A stretch of DNA of 64,000 bases from Paenarthrobacter sp. A20 (GCF_024168825.1 NZ_JALJWH010000001.1:2232001-2296000), one strand, 5' to 3'. Shown: positions 16,811 through 26,405, numbered from the stretch's first letter. Made by a program: numbers and translations. Notes: generated from the letters alone by a model not told the origin.

Positions 16811-17548
16811 ATGGTCAACCCCCGCCCTGAGCAGGAAGCTCTCCAGAATGGCTACTTTTTGGATCTGGTCCTGGGCAGCGAAGACGTTGAGGCATTTCTC
16901 AGCGATCTAGCGGCTTTCTCAGCCGAGAGCCTCTCGCATCCTGACGCCACCGTCTTCTGCGGTATCACCGTTCTTCGCCGTAAGAAGTCCGCTACTGCGG
17001 CCAGCAGTGATGACCGTGCCCGCGTGATGGACGAACTTCAAAACGACTTTGAGGGTCCGTGCCTGACGGCCATGGACAAGCTGACCGCCGTCCTGGTGCC
17101 GGATCTGCTGCGAGAGCATCGCTGGCCGGACTATGTCGAAGCTGCGTCGCACCAAGGGCTGCGGTCCATCCTCAGCGTCCCGCTCCTTGTGGAGGGCGAC
17201 ACCCGTGCAGCCCTGAACCTCTACTCGGAGCTGACCAACGCGTTCAGTGAGTCCGATGTGGAACACGCCGAGGTCTTCGCGTCGCATGCCTCCAAATCCC
17301 TGCGTCTTGCCCTGAAGATCGCCCAGCTCAGCGATGCCCGGAACGACCTCGCAGCAGCCATGCAGTCCCGCACCGTGATCGACCTCGCGGTCGGAGCGAT
17401 CATGGCGCAGAACAAATGCACCCAGGAAGAGGCCTTCACCATCCTTCGCACGGCCTCCAGCAACCGCAACATCAAGCTGCGGCACCTGGCGAAGTCGATC
17501 ATCGCGGCTGTTTCTTCGGGGAAAGTCACGACGCACTTCGAGGAGTAG
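16811..17548 (+). CDS. GAF-ANTAR RNA-binding antiterminator regulator
   Basis: 245 residues from the ATG at 16811. A GAF sensor (about residues 35-170; VFCGITVLRR, LRSILSVPLLVEGDTRAALNLYS) is followed by a C-terminal ANTAR three-helix domain (about 180-240: RTVIDLAVGAIMAQNKCTQEEAF, conserved Ala and aromatic positions). ANTAR proteins bind paired hairpins in leader RNAs to prevent termination; this architecture is common in Arthrobacter and mycobacteria. The target is not visible locally. Convergent with the TetR gene 6 bp downstream. Confidence 0.9.
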   Translation: MVNPRPEQEALQNGYFLDLVLGSEDVEAFLSDLAAFSAESLSHPDATVFCGITVLRRKKSATAASSDDRARVMDELQNDFEGPCLTAMDKLTAVLVPDLLREHRWPDYVEAASHQGLRSILSVPLLVEGDTRAALNLYSELTNAFSESDVEHAEVFASHASKSLRLALKIAQLSDARNDLAAAMQSRTVIDLAVGAIMAQNKCTQEEAFTILRTASSNRNIKLRHLAKSIIAAVSSGKVTTHFEE

Positions 17549-17553
17549 GGCGT

Positions 17554-18180
17554 CTACCGCCGCAGGGCACCGTCCCACACCAGTTTCACTGCGTTCCGCA
17601 CGCGTTCCTTCGTTTCAGCGATGGACACGGGATCGGACCCCGGCGGGCGCACCACGAACTGGTAGTAGTACAACCCGTTGATGAGATCGATCATCGCCTC
17701 AACATCCACGTCCGGTGCCAGCTCGCCGGCGGAAATTCCGCGGCGAATCTCCGCGGCGATGGGTTCGCGGCGCCGTGAGACATGCCGGTTCCAGGACAGT
17801 GCTCGGAGTTCATCGTTCTCCAGGCCCATGGCCACGCGCTTCTTCACCAGTGCACCCACTCGGCCGTCCACGTCGATCGCCGCTTCCTCGTAAGAGGCGA
17901 GGATCGTCTCCAGTGTGGTGTCCCTGCGCTTGAATCCGATGGTGGACCGAACACTGTCCAATGCTGCCGCAAGGAGTTCCTCGCGGCTGCTCCATCGCCG
18001 GTACAGTGCAGCACGGCTCACGCCTGAGCGCTCGGTAATCGCCGAGACCGTCACGTCACGAGTATCCCGCTCCAGCAACAGTTCCACTGTGGAGGAGAGG
18101 ACGGTGGATTCCAGTGCGGTGTCGCGCGGCCTGCCCGGTCGACGGTCGGCAACTGCCGTGGCGGCCCCGGTGTCAGGCAT
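17554..18180 (-). CDS. TetR-family transcriptional regulator
   Basis: 208 residues from the ATG at 18178-18180. N-terminal TetR HTH: ITERSGVSRAALYRRWSSREELLAAAL. The C-terminal ligand domain resembles the TetR_C_11 type. The start overlaps the stop of the phosphatase gene by a few bases (ATGCCTGA), so it is the last gene of the phnD-C-E-phosphatase operon. Likely controls that operon. Confidence 0.9.
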   Translation of the reverse strand: MPDTGAATAVADRRPGRPRDTALESTVLSSTVELLLERDTRDVTVSAITERSGVSRAALYRRWSSREELLAAALDSVRSTIGFKRRDTTLETILASYEEAAIDVDGRVGALVKKRVAMGLENDELRALSWNRHVSRRREPIAAEIRRGISAGELAPDVDVEAMIDLINGLYYYQFVVRPPGSDPVSIAETKERVRNAVKLVWDGALRR

Positions 18181-18940
18181 CCTCAACCACCAAGCGCTCA
18201 CGGAGCTGCGCGATGGTGGCATCGGAAAGCCCTGCACGCCGGACAGGTTCCAGCACACTTCCGTGCCGCTCAATCAGCAGAGCCTGCATGGCCTCCATCG
18301 ACTCCGCGTGGGCACCCATCATGGCGCCCATGCCCTTGATGGCTTCCTCATCCAGGACACGGTCCGGCATGAGCCCGCCCATGATCGCCCGGAGCCGCGG
18401 GAACAGTTGCGGCAGGCGGGTGGCCGTCACTGCGTAATCGGCGGAGATGGTTTCCGGGGTAGCGCCCAAGGCTGACAGCACGACGGCGGCGAACACTCCC
18501 GTACGATCCTTGCCGGCCGCGCAATGGAAGACGGTTGCGCCGTCGGCCATTGCTACCAGCGTGACGCCAAGGGCGAGTTGCCGGGCCTGGGTTTCGAGAA
18601 GGTTGGCGTACCACGCGCCGACATGTGCAGGAGTAGTGGCAGCGGTCATCATCTCGTGGCTGATGTCTTCCGGCGATGAAACCGAAGCCGTCAATGCGAG
18701 GTGGTGGTAGCTCACGCCGGGAACCGTCAACGGTCCCCGCCCGGTGAAGAGTGCCTCCTCAGGTGAGCGGAGGTCGATGACTGACGTGACGCCGTCGTCG
18801 ATCATTTGCTGGGCAAAAGCCGCCGGCATCACCGAGACATCATCGCTGCGGAGCAGCACGCCGGGACGCGTAGTGCCGCCGGAAACGGGCAGGCCGCCGA
18901 GGTCGCGCAGGTTGACGGGGGAGAGATCCAGAGTTTCCAA
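18173..18940 (-). CDS. Tyrosine-protein phosphatase (PTP/DSP-like, Y_phosphatase3 type)
   Basis: 255 residues if translation starts at a TTG (18938-18940), preceded by AGGA; no ATG fits. The P-loop FHCAAGKDRTGVF carries Cys140 and Arg146, the CX5R signature, and the general region VIDLRSPEE holds the usual acid loop part. This class (LipA/PtpB-like) hydrolyses phosphotyrosine or phosphoinositides and small phosphate esters. Its place between a phosphonate-type importer (10 bp upstream) and a TetR gene suggests it releases phosphate from an imported phospho-compound or senses it. Confidence 0.82.
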   Translation of the reverse strand: METLDLSPVNLRDLGGLPVSGGTTRPGVLLRSDDVSVMPAAFAQQMIDDGVTSVIDLRSPEEALFTGRGPLTVPGVSYHHLALTASVSSPEDISHEMMTAATTPAHVGAWYANLLETQARQLALGVTLVAMADGATVFHCAAGKDRTGVFAAVVLSALGATPETISADYAVTATRLPQLFPRLRAIMGGLMPDRVLDEEAIKGMGAMMGAHAESMEAMQALLIERHGSVLEPVRRAGLSDATIAQLRERLVVEDA

Positions 18941-18950
18941 AAGAGAGTTC

Positions 18951-19814
18951 CTAGCTGAGCTTGGCGCGGATGAAGGCGCTGACCCGGTCGATGATGGTGA
19001 CCAGCACGACGATGCTGATGATGATGGCGCAAAGGTGTCCGTAATCGTACATGCGCATTGCGGTAGTAAGCTCCAAGCCGATGCCACCCGCGCCCACCAG
19101 GCCCAGGATGGTGGCGCCGCGGACGTTGCCTTCGAAGAGCAACAGTGTGTAGCTGACCAGCAGCGGCGCCGCTTGGGGGAGGACTGCATAGCTGATGATT
19201 TGGCGCTTGTTGGCGCCCACAGCGGTGAGGGCTTCCACCGGTCCGGGCTGCACGGATTCCATGGCTTCGGCGTAGACCTTGCCAATGGATCCCACTGAGC
19301 CCAGCACGATCGCGAGGATACCGGCGAACGGACCCAACCCCACGGCGGAAACGAACATCAGCGCGAAGATGAGTTCCGGGACGGAGCGCAGCACGTTCAG
19401 CACAGCCCGGCAGGAGGTGTAGACCCAGCGCGGGGCAATGTTGCTGGCCGCGCCGAAGCTCAGCAGCAGCGAAGCCAGCGCGCCGAGGACCGTGCCCACC
19501 AACGCCATCTGCAGGGTCTCGACGAGCAGTTTGATGATAATGCCGAACTTGTCGAACGTCGGCGGGAAGAGGCGGCCCAGGAAGTTGCCCATGTTGGGGA
19601 TGCCGTCCAGCAGCTTCTCCGGGTTGAACCCGGCGCCCATTCCGGCCCAGACCAGCACGACGGCGACTATCACCCAGAGCGCAGCGCCACGTGGTGTGGG
19701 GAGGCCGAAGGGACGCGAAAGCCGGAGCCGGTCGGCTTCGGGGAGGCTGGTGTTGATGGTCTTTGCCGCCTCTGCGGGGGCTTCAGTTTTCGAGGAGCTC
19801 AGTGTCTGTTCCAT
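18951..19814 (-). CDS. phnE: PhnE-like ABC transporter permease
   Basis: 287 residues from the ATG at 19812-19814, overlapping the ATPase gene by 32 bp. About six membrane helices with the BPD_transp_1 EAA loop (EALTAVGANKRQIISYAVLPQAAP). Part of a phosphonate/phosphite-type importer together with the PhnC- and PhnD-like genes. No C-P lyase or phosphonatase is in the window, so the substrate may be phosphite or an organophosphate ester. Confidence 0.88.
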   Translation of the reverse strand: MEQTLSSSKTEAPAEAAKTINTSLPEADRLRLSRPFGLPTPRGAALWVIVAVVLVWAGMGAGFNPEKLLDGIPNMGNFLGRLFPPTFDKFGIIIKLLVETLQMALVGTVLGALASLLLSFGAASNIAPRWVYTSCRAVLNVLRSVPELIFALMFVSAVGLGPFAGILAIVLGSVGSIGKVYAEAMESVQPGPVEALTAVGANKRQIISYAVLPQAAPLLVSYTLLLFEGNVRGATILGLVGAGGIGLELTTAMRMYDYGHLCAIIISIVVLVTIIDRVSAFIRAKLS

Positions 19815-20592
19815 AAATCTGGTGCACCTCCTTTTCCGTGATGGTGGTGGCGGGGCCGGCGAACACGAGCTCACCGGAGTGCAGGCCAAGGACGCGATCG
19901 GCATAGCGGCTCGCGAGACCCACCACGTGCAGGCTCACGATGACGGGGATCTGTTCCTCGCGGGCGATGTCGCGGAGCAGGCCAAGGATGTTGCCGGCGA
20001 GCCGCGGGTCCAGGGACGCGACGGGTTCGTCGGCCAGGATGAGGCGCGGCTGCTGCATGAGCGCACGGGCGATCGCGACGCGCTGCTGCTCACCGCCGCT
20101 CAGGCTCCGGCACGGCTGCTTGGCCTTGTGCGCCAGGCCTACCCGGTCCAGCAGTTCCAGCGCCATGGTCCGCTGCGCCCGGCTGAACGTGCCCAGCATG
20201 TTCACAGGCCCGGCCGAGTGGAGTCCGCCGGTCAGCACGTTGGTGAGGGCGGTCAGTCGCGGCACCAGGTTGAAGTGCTGGAAGACATAGCCGACGTCGG
20301 ATCGCAGCTCGCGCAGGCCGGTCGGGTTCTGCTGGGCTACTGAGCGGCCGGCTACTTCCAGGCTGTCAGCGGTGAAGGGGGCGATCCCGGTGAGGGTCTT
20401 CATCAGCGTGGACTTGCCGGATCCTGAGTGGCCCAGCAGCGCCACGACTTCGCCCGGGTACACGTCCAGGTCGATCCCGGCCAGGGCAACCTGATTCCCG
20501 TATTGGACCCGCAGCCTGCGTGCGCGGACGGTGGGCGTCGCCGACGAGGCGAGTGCCGCCGTCGTGCCTTTCGTTGGTGACAAAAGGCTCAT
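19783..20592 (-). CDS. phnC: PhnC-like ABC transporter ATP-binding protein
   Basis: 269 residues. Walker A GHSGSGKST (residues about 54-62), Q-loop in YVFQHFNLVPRLT, signature LSGGEQQRVAIARAL, Walker B LILADEP, H-loop SLHVV. Closest architecture is phosphonate importer ATPase. Starts with an ATGA overlap with the substrate-binding gene stop (20589-20592). Confidence 0.9.
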   Translation of the reverse strand: MSLLSPTKGTTAALASSATPTVRARRLRVQYGNQVALAGIDLDVYPGEVVALLGHSGSGKSTLMKTLTGIAPFTADSLEVAGRSVAQQNPTGLRELRSDVGYVFQHFNLVPRLTALTNVLTGGLHSAGPVNMLGTFSRAQRTMALELLDRVGLAHKAKQPCRSLSGGEQQRVAIARALMQQPRLILADEPVASLDPRLAGNILGLLRDIAREEQIPVIVSLHVVGLASRYADRVLGLHSGELVFAGPATTITEKEVHQIYGTDTELLEN

Positions 20593-21488
20593 CGGAGGTC
20601 CTGGAGATCAACGCCGATGGACTCGGCCACGTCAACCAGCGGAGCGTACGTGCTGAATTCCGGGTCAGCCGTGGGTTCGCCGCTGATCCCGAACGTCTTG
20701 GAGACCTTCTCGTTGGCGGTGATGAGGGCGGGGAGTTTGGCCTTGAGTGCTTCGCGGGCGTCGTTGTCCAGGTCTTTCCGGACCACGATGGAGATGCCGA
20801 CGGGGATGGGGTCCGACTTGGCGATGACGGTGATCTCGTCTTCCTTGATAACGCCCTTCTGGACGAACGTCGGGTACAACTGGCGGGCGGTGCAGGCGAC
20901 GTCAACGTTGCCGTTGGCGAGGGCCAGGACGGCGGAGTCGTGGGAGCCGGCGAAGGTGCTCTTGTAGTCGGTGCCGTCCGTGAGTCCGGCCTTGGCCAGG
21001 AGTGCCTTGGGCATGAAGTAGCCGGTGGTGGAGCCGGGATCGATGAAGGCTACCTGCTTGCCCTTCACGTCGGCGGGGGACTGGATGCCGCTGTCCTTCT
21101 TGGCCAGGCAGAAGCTTGCGGGCTCGGTGCTCGCGGGCCACACGAGGAGCGGATCCACGCTGTCGGTCTTGTAGGCGAGGGCCGCGGAGAACTGGCTGAG
21201 GACGGCGACGTCCACCGAGCCGTTGCGGACTGCCTCAACCACGCCGAGGTAGTCGGCCGGCTGGAGGTTGGTGATGGTCCGGCCGGAGGCGTCCCCCACC
21301 ATGGTGGCGAGGTCGGCCATGATGGCTTGCTCGTCGGGATCGTCGGTACCCGGGGGCGTGGCGAAGACGAGCTCGGTTGTGCTCCTGTTTGCTCCGGCGG
21401 CGTTGGCGTCGCCGGAGCAGCCAGCGAGGGCTCCGATGGCCAGAATACCGATAAACGAAGTTGCGATGATGCCTGCACGAGCGTGCAT
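20589..21488 (-). CDS. phnD: PhnD-like phosphonate/phosphate-ester binding lipoprotein
   Basis: 299 residues from the ATG at 21486-21488, which has GGAAGG at 8-9 bp; a start 6 codons upstream is also open. Signal peptide with lipobox LAGC (Cys24), so a membrane-anchored extracellular binding protein. The Phosphonate-bd fold is seen in FATPPGTDDPDEQAIMADL and FIDPGSTTGYFMPKALL, the latter holding the anion-binding serine/threonines. First gene of the phnD-phnC-phnE-phosphatase-TetR operon. Confidence 0.9.
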   Translation of the reverse strand: MHARAGIIATSFIGILAIGALAGCSGDANAAGANRSTTELVFATPPGTDDPDEQAIMADLATMVGDASGRTITNLQPADYLGVVEAVRNGSVDVAVLSQFSAALAYKTDSVDPLLVWPASTEPASFCLAKKDSGIQSPADVKGKQVAFIDPGSTTGYFMPKALLAKAGLTDGTDYKSTFAGSHDSAVLALANGNVDVACTARQLYPTFVQKGVIKEDEITVIAKSDPIPVGISIVVRKDLDNDAREALKAKLPALITANEKVSKTFGISGEPTADPEFSTYAPLVDVAESIGVDLQDLR

Positions 21489-21622
21489 GGTGGTGCCTTC
21501 CGTCATGTGTTGGGGGTGACGGGAATTACGAAACCAGCAGTATCTGAATCGGAATTACGAGACTGCCGTACTTCAAATGGCGGGGAGGTTAACTGTTTGC
21601 GCTCGCATGAAAAGTCCGCCCT

Positions 21623-23035
21623 GTGACCCCGTTTCGTGACCCGAGGCAACAATGGAGCAGACTGGGTTGGGTGACCGCCAACAAACCCCGCCCCGGCCTC
21701 GCGATCGCCGCACTGAGCCTCGGGACGGCGCTGAATCCGCTGAACTCGTCCATGATCGCCGTCGCGTTGGTGGTGCTGAGGGAGCATTTCGAGCTCGACG
21801 TCGCCACCGTCACCTGGGTCATCACCTCGTTCTACCTCGCGTCGGCCGCCGGCCAACCGCTGATGGGCCGGCTCGCCGACCGTTTCGGCCCGCGCCGCCT
21901 GTTCATGTTCGGCATGGCTTTGGTCGCTGTCACCTGCGCCATCGCTCCGTTCCTGCCCAACTTCGCGCTGGTCTGCGTGGCCCGCGCGCTCATGGCTGTG
22001 GGGACCGCGACGGCGTACCCGTCCGCCGTCGTGATGGTCACCGAGCTGAGCCGGTTGGCTGACTTGCCGTCCACGCGGCCGTTGGGCCGGATCCAGATGG
22101 CGAACACCTCGGCCGCTGCCGTCGGACCTGTAGTGGGTGGGCTGTTGGTGAGCCTGGTCGGTTGGCAGGCCCTCTTCGCGATCAACGTACCCATCGCCTT
22201 GCTGGCTCTGTTTGTTGTCCGCCAGACGGCGCCCGCGGATTCCGGGCGCGAGACCGGCAGGCTCGGCCAGTTGATCCGCGATTCCGACATCCCCGGCATC
22301 CTCGCCTTCGTCACCTCGCTGATGCTGGCCATGATGGCGCTGCTCAACGTCATGCCCGGCTACCGCTGGTATTTGCTTGGCGCCGCCACGGTGATCGGCG
22401 CGCTCTTCGCCTGGCGCGAGCTGCGCTTCCAGCCGCCGTTCCTGGACCTTCGCTTGCTGGGTCGGAACCGGCCGCTGCTGCTGGTCTACCTGCTGTTCGT
22501 CGTGTTCAGCGGGGTCTACTACTTCGCGTTCTTTGGCCTTCCGCAGTTGCTGCAGGAGGCAGGCCATTACGACGCCGGTGTAGTCGGCTTGCTGATGCTG
22601 CCCCTTGCGGCGTTGTCGGTGGTGGTGACGCCACTGACGGTGCGGTTCATTGAGCGGTTCGGCGTGCGTCCTGTGCTGATCACCGGCGTTCTGATCCTGA
22701 CCCTTGCCGCGGGAACGCTCGGTTTCCTGACCATGACTTTGTGGGCGCCGCTGGTGTTCGTGCTCACCGCGTTGATGGGCGTGCCGTATGGGGTGGTGAG
22801 CACCGCGTCCAACCAAGGGCTATACGTTTCTGCAAGGCCCGAGGAAAGGGGAGTGGCGGCCGGCATCTTCCAAACCTGCCGCTACCTCGGTGCGATCACT
22901 GCGACCGTGTTGATCGGCGTGCTCTACGGCCCGGGCGTGAACCAGGCGAACTGGGGCATCATGGTCCTGGTGATGCTGGGGCTCAGTGCCGTGGTGCTGG
23001 TGCTGGCTGTCATGTGGCGGAAGCCCGCGGTTTAG
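21623..23035 (+). CDS. MFS transporter, DHA2 (EmrB/QacA-like) drug exporter type
   Basis: Up to 470 residues. The GTG at 21623 is the longest start; a GTG at 21671 (TANKPRPG) is an alternative and no strong ribosome-binding site decides. About 12-14 helices; motif A GRLADRFGPRRLFMFG and motif C-like GPVVGGLLVSLVGW fit proton-driven multidrug export. Divergent from the phn operon; the stop overlaps that of the convergent DUF1772 gene (23032-23035). Confidence 0.88.
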   Translation: MTPFRDPRQQWSRLGWVTANKPRPGLAIAALSLGTALNPLNSSMIAVALVVLREHFELDVATVTWVITSFYLASAAGQPLMGRLADRFGPRRLFMFGMALVAVTCAIAPFLPNFALVCVARALMAVGTATAYPSAVVMVTELSRLADLPSTRPLGRIQMANTSAAAVGPVVGGLLVSLVGWQALFAINVPIALLALFVVRQTAPADSGRETGRLGQLIRDSDIPGILAFVTSLMLAMMALLNVMPGYRWYLLGAATVIGALFAWRELRFQPPFLDLRLLGRNRPLLLVYLLFVVFSGVYYFAFFGLPQLLQEAGHYDAGVVGLLMLPLAALSVVVTPLTVRFIERFGVRPVLITGVLILTLAAGTLGFLTMTLWAPLVFVLTALMGVPYGVVSTASNQGLYVSARPEERGVAAGIFQTCRYLGAITATVLIGVLYGPGVNQANWGIMVLVMLGLSAVVLVLAVMWRKPAV

Positions 23036-23487
23036 GGATTCAGCGGGATCAGCAGCGCCGCCGCGCCTGCGATCGACAGGGCTGCGCGCAGGTGGTTGGC
23101 CGGAACCCAGCCCCGCAGGTACGGGTTCCAATCCTGGCTGGAGCCTTGGGCCAAGCGGTTGTTGAGTGGCACGTTGATCGCCATGGTGGAGAGAAAACCG
23201 GCCAGGCAGGCCGCAGCGCCTGCCACCCGAAGCGGCGGCTGGCTGCCGGGATCGACGACGGCGGCAATCACCACGCCAGCGGAGGCGGCGGCCGAGCCGA
23301 AGAACAGGATCATGAACGGTGGGGTTACCGCCTTCTGGTTGATGGCGTTCATAGCCGCAACCGCGTCGCTTGCCGGCCGCATCCGGAGTGCGGGCATCAC
23401 AAGTGCGGAGAAGGCGAAGTAGAAACCGCCCACCAGGGCCGAACCCGTTCCGGCTGCTACGGGAAGCCAAGTGCTCAAAGTTGTCAT
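23032..23487 (-). CDS. DUF1772 (anthrone-oxygenase-like) membrane protein
   Basis: 151 residues with four predicted helices, the DUF1772 layout: GGFYFAFSALVMPAL in helix 1-2 and the conserved INVPLNNRLA before helix 4. Function in bacteria is unknown; some relatives are anthrone oxygenases. Divergent from an AraC gene 80 bp away, so probably its target. Confidence 0.82.
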   Translation of the reverse strand: MTTLSTWLPVAAGTGSALVGGFYFAFSALVMPALRMRPASDAVAAMNAINQKAVTPPFMILFFGSAAASAGVVIAAVVDPGSQPPLRVAGAAACLAGFLSTMAINVPLNNRLAQGSSQDWNPYLRGWVPANHLRAALSIAGAAALLIPLNP

Positions 23488-23567
23488 GCCTCAAGCCTGC
23501 CCTCGCCGGAGTGGACGATGAATAGTCAAGGATCCACTTTTCATACGCAGACGTCTAAGCTGACCGC

Positions 23568-24560
23568 ATGGATCCTCTATCGCAGTTCCTGACTGGCCCA
23601 CGGGCACAGGTGGCATTTGCCCTCCGCGTGGTGATGGATCCACCCTTCGCCATTGACGTCCAGGACCAGGCCGCCCTGACGGTGATCGTCGTGGTGCGCG
23701 GGGAAGCGTGGATCACTGCGGACGGTGCTGAACCTCAACTCCTCCGGCAGGGTCGGGCTGCGACAGTCCGTGGGCCGGAGCCCTATATCGTTGCTGATGC
23801 GCCCGGCACGGAACCCACGGTGGTTATCGATGCCGACCAGTCATGCCGCACCCCCAGTGGCGAAAAGTTGGAGCTCACATTCTCACGAGGTGTGTTGACG
23901 TGGGGCAACAGTGCCGTCGGCGAAACCGTCCTGCTGATCGGCACGTACCAGTCACCGGCGGCCGTGGGCCAGTTGGTCACGTCAGTGCTGCCCAGACTGG
24001 CGGTCTTCGCGGAGGAAGACCTCGACGGCGGCCTGTTGGGAATGTTGGAACGCGAACTCACGCAACAACGGCCTGGACAGGAAAGCGCGCTGGACAGGCT
24101 GTTGGATCTTCTCCTGTTGAACCTTGTGCGTGCCAGCGTGGAACGGGGGGACGCACCTCAGGGACCGTGGGCGCATGCGTCCCGCGAACCCGTGGTTGCC
24201 CGGGCCCTCGAACTCCTGCACCAGGAGCCGGCGGCGCCGTGGACCGTGGCCGGGTTGGCGCTCAGGTGCCACGTCTCCAGGGCCACCATGGCCGCCCGCT
24301 TCCGTGCCGCCGTCGGGCAGTCACCCATGGCGTACCTCAGCGCGTGGCGACTGGCGCTGGCTGCTGACAGGTTAGCCTCCAGCAGCGCGACCACCGCAGT
24401 CATCGCGGAGGAGGTTGGCTACAGCAATGCCTTCACGTTCAGTGCTGCGTTTTCGCGGGAATACGGCGTCAGTCCGAGCGGATACCGGCGGTCTTCACGG
24501 GCGGCAAGCAGCCGAACCGAAGACGCCAGTAAATCATCTGCCGGGGACCGGCGCCGGTGA
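23568..24560 (+). CDS. AraC-family regulator with cupin sensor
   Basis: 330 residues. N-terminal cupin_6-type sensor (residues about 5-185) and C-terminal AraC double HTH (about 210-305): WTVAGLALRCHVSRATMAARFRAAVGQSPMAYL and VIAEEVGYSNAFTFSAAFSREYGVSPSGYRR. Probably controls the divergent DUF1772 gene; an AGACGTCT palindrome lies in the shared promoter region near 23548. Confidence 0.9.
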   Translation: MDPLSQFLTGPRAQVAFALRVVMDPPFAIDVQDQAALTVIVVVRGEAWITADGAEPQLLRQGRAATVRGPEPYIVADAPGTEPTVVIDADQSCRTPSGEKLELTFSRGVLTWGNSAVGETVLLIGTYQSPAAVGQLVTSVLPRLAVFAEEDLDGGLLGMLERELTQQRPGQESALDRLLDLLLLNLVRASVERGDAPQGPWAHASREPVVARALELLHQEPAAPWTVAGLALRCHVSRATMAARFRAAVGQSPMAYLSAWRLALAADRLASSSATTAVIAEEVGYSNAFTFSAAFSREYGVSPSGYRRSSRAASSRTEDASKSSAGDRRR

Positions 24561-24627
24561 GCGTCGCGAAATGTAGCATCTGAGGGAGACGGCCAACAAC
24601 CGTGCACTTCGGAGAAAGCGGAACACC

Positions 24628-25083
24628 ATGTCACCCAGTCCCGATGGAATCGCCACTACCGTCAGTAAGACGTTCAGCCGCACCACCCAGGTGTCCACCA
24701 CCGTCAACGCCAGCCCAGCCACCGTGTGGAAGTTGCTGACCACGGCGTTTGATTATCCGCGGTGGAACTCCACGATTGTTTCGGTGGAGGGCGAGATCAA
24801 GCCCGGATCCACCATTCAGTTGGTCTCCACACTGGATCCCAACCGTACGTTCAAGCTCAAGGTCAAAGAGTTCGAACCGTCCAGTCGGCTGGCCTGGGGT
24901 GACGCGATGGGAACCCGCGTCTACACGCTCACGGAAACCAATGGCGGGGGGACCCTGTTCGAGATGAACGAACGCATCGGCGGGCCGATTTTCCCGCTGT
25001 TCGCCAATAAGATCCCGTCGTTCGACGCCAGCTTTGAACAGTTTGCCGCCGACCTGAAAGTTGCCGCCGAGAACACCGCCTGA
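24628..25083 (+). CDS. SRPBCC-family (Bet v 1-like) protein
   Basis: 151 residues with the START/Bet v 1 helix-grip fold: an N-terminal strand FSRTTQVSTTVNASPATVWKLLT followed by DYPRWNSTIVSVEG and a long C-terminal helix (FDASFEQFAADLKVAAE). It binds a hydrophobic ligand in a cytosolic pocket; ligand unknown. Stop is 3 bp from the stop of the convergent TerC-like gene. Confidence 0.85.
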   Translation: MSPSPDGIATTVSKTFSRTTQVSTTVNASPATVWKLLTTAFDYPRWNSTIVSVEGEIKPGSTIQLVSTLDPNRTFKLKVKEFEPSSRLAWGDAMGTRVYTLTETNGGGTLFEMNERIGGPIFPLFANKIPSFDASFEQFAADLKVAAENTA

Positions 25084-25086
25084 CTT

Positions 25087-26283
25087 TTAGCTGCTTTGCC
25101 GGTTGAGGAACTCCTCGTGCTGGCGGTGGGCTTCGGTCACTTGCTCGCGGATCTTGTCCACGTCTTTGGCCTTGTTCCGGTACTTCAACGGCATCTGGAC
25201 GATCTGCGCTTCTTCGGCCGTTAGCGCGCGGTAAATGCGTTCGCGCTCGTTGGCGTCGGCGGTGTAGTCGAGGTCGAGGTAGTCGACGGCGTGACGGCGG
25301 GCGTTGTTGATGGCGGTCTGGGCCTTGCCGGCCGGGCTGATCAGTGAGAGCACCACGGTGACGACCAGGACGCCGATGATCACACTCAGCGAGAGGCCGG
25401 TGGTGATCTCGATGACGTTCACGTGCTCGCCGTCGTTGATGAACGGCAGGTTGTTCTCGTGCAGGGCGTGCAGGATCAGCTTGACGCCGATGAACGCGAG
25501 GATCGCTGCCAGGCCGTAGGAGAGGTAGATGAGGCGGTCCAGCAGGCCGTCGATCAGGAAGTAGAGCTGGCGCAAGCCCATCAGCGAGAACGCCGTGGCG
25601 GTGAAGACGATGAAGACGTTCTGGGTGAGGCCGAAGATCGCCGGGATCGAGTCGAGCGCGAAGAGGATGTCCGTGCCGCCGATAGCCACCATGACCAGCA
25701 GCATGGGAGTCAGGGCACGCTTGCCGTTGACCATGGTGAAGAGCTTGTCGCCGTCGTACTTATCCGTGGTGTGGAAGAGCTTCTTGGCGAGCCGGATGAT
25801 GAAGTTGTTCGCCTGGCCGTCCCCGTGGTCGCCGGGCTTGAGCAGGTTGCCTGCTGTTAGCAGCAGGATGAGGCCGAAGATGTAGAACACCCACGCGAAC
25901 GAGTTGATCAGCGCGGCGCCCAGGAAAATGAAGCCGGTGCGGGCGATCAGTGAGAACACGATGCCGAAGAGCAGGACCTTCTGCTGATCCTCACGCGGCA
26001 CCCGGAAGCTCGCCATGATGATCAGGAACACGAACAGGTTGTCGACCGAGAGGGCCTTCTCCGTGATGTAACCGGCGAAGTACTCGGACCCCATCTGCCC
26101 GCCGCCGAATATCAGGACCAATACTCCGAACAGCACAGCCAGGCCCACGTAGATGGAGGACCAGATGGCCGCTTCCTTGAGTGAGGGGACGTGGGCCTTC
26201 CGGATGTGGAAGAAGTAGTCGAAGGCCAAGAGCGCCAGAATGACGACGATGGTGATGCCCCAGATGAGGGGAGAGACAGTCAT
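25087..26283 (-). CDS. TerC/Alx-family integral membrane protein
   Basis: 398 residues from the ATG at 26281-26283 (AGGA ribosome-binding site). About nine helices with the conserved acidic motifs LSVDNLFVF and GGTDILFALDSIPAIFGLT, which hold the proposed metal-binding residues. TerC proteins are linked to manganese export and metalation of exported proteins and to tellurite resistance. C-terminal cytoplasmic tail is charged (YRNKAKDVDKIREQV). Confidence 0.9.
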   Translation of the reverse strand: MTVSPLIWGITIVVILALLAFDYFFHIRKAHVPSLKEAAIWSSIYVGLAVLFGVLVLIFGGGQMGSEYFAGYITEKALSVDNLFVFLIIMASFRVPREDQQKVLLFGIVFSLIARTGFIFLGAALINSFAWVFYIFGLILLLTAGNLLKPGDHGDGQANNFIIRLAKKLFHTTDKYDGDKLFTMVNGKRALTPMLLVMVAIGGTDILFALDSIPAIFGLTQNVFIVFTATAFSLMGLRQLYFLIDGLLDRLIYLSYGLAAILAFIGVKLILHALHENNLPFINDGEHVNVIEITTGLSLSVIIGVLVVTVVLSLISPAGKAQTAINNARRHAVDYLDLDYTADANERERIYRALTAEEAQIVQMPLKYRNKAKDVDKIREQVTEAHRQHEEFLNRQSS

Positions 26284-26405
26284 ATGATCCTGCTTTCGTG
26301 AGGCGCGCGAGTGGTGTTGCTCACCGAGGGTCAAACTCTTTGTCTAAATTTACCGGGAGTGGTGGGGCGGGTGGTAACCGAATGGCAGGATCTTTATTCA
26401 AGGGG

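Noticed and set aside
21503..22816. 437-codon minus-strand frame opposite the MFS gene
   Set aside because: Gln/His/Arg-rich antisense shadow of a clear transporter gene.
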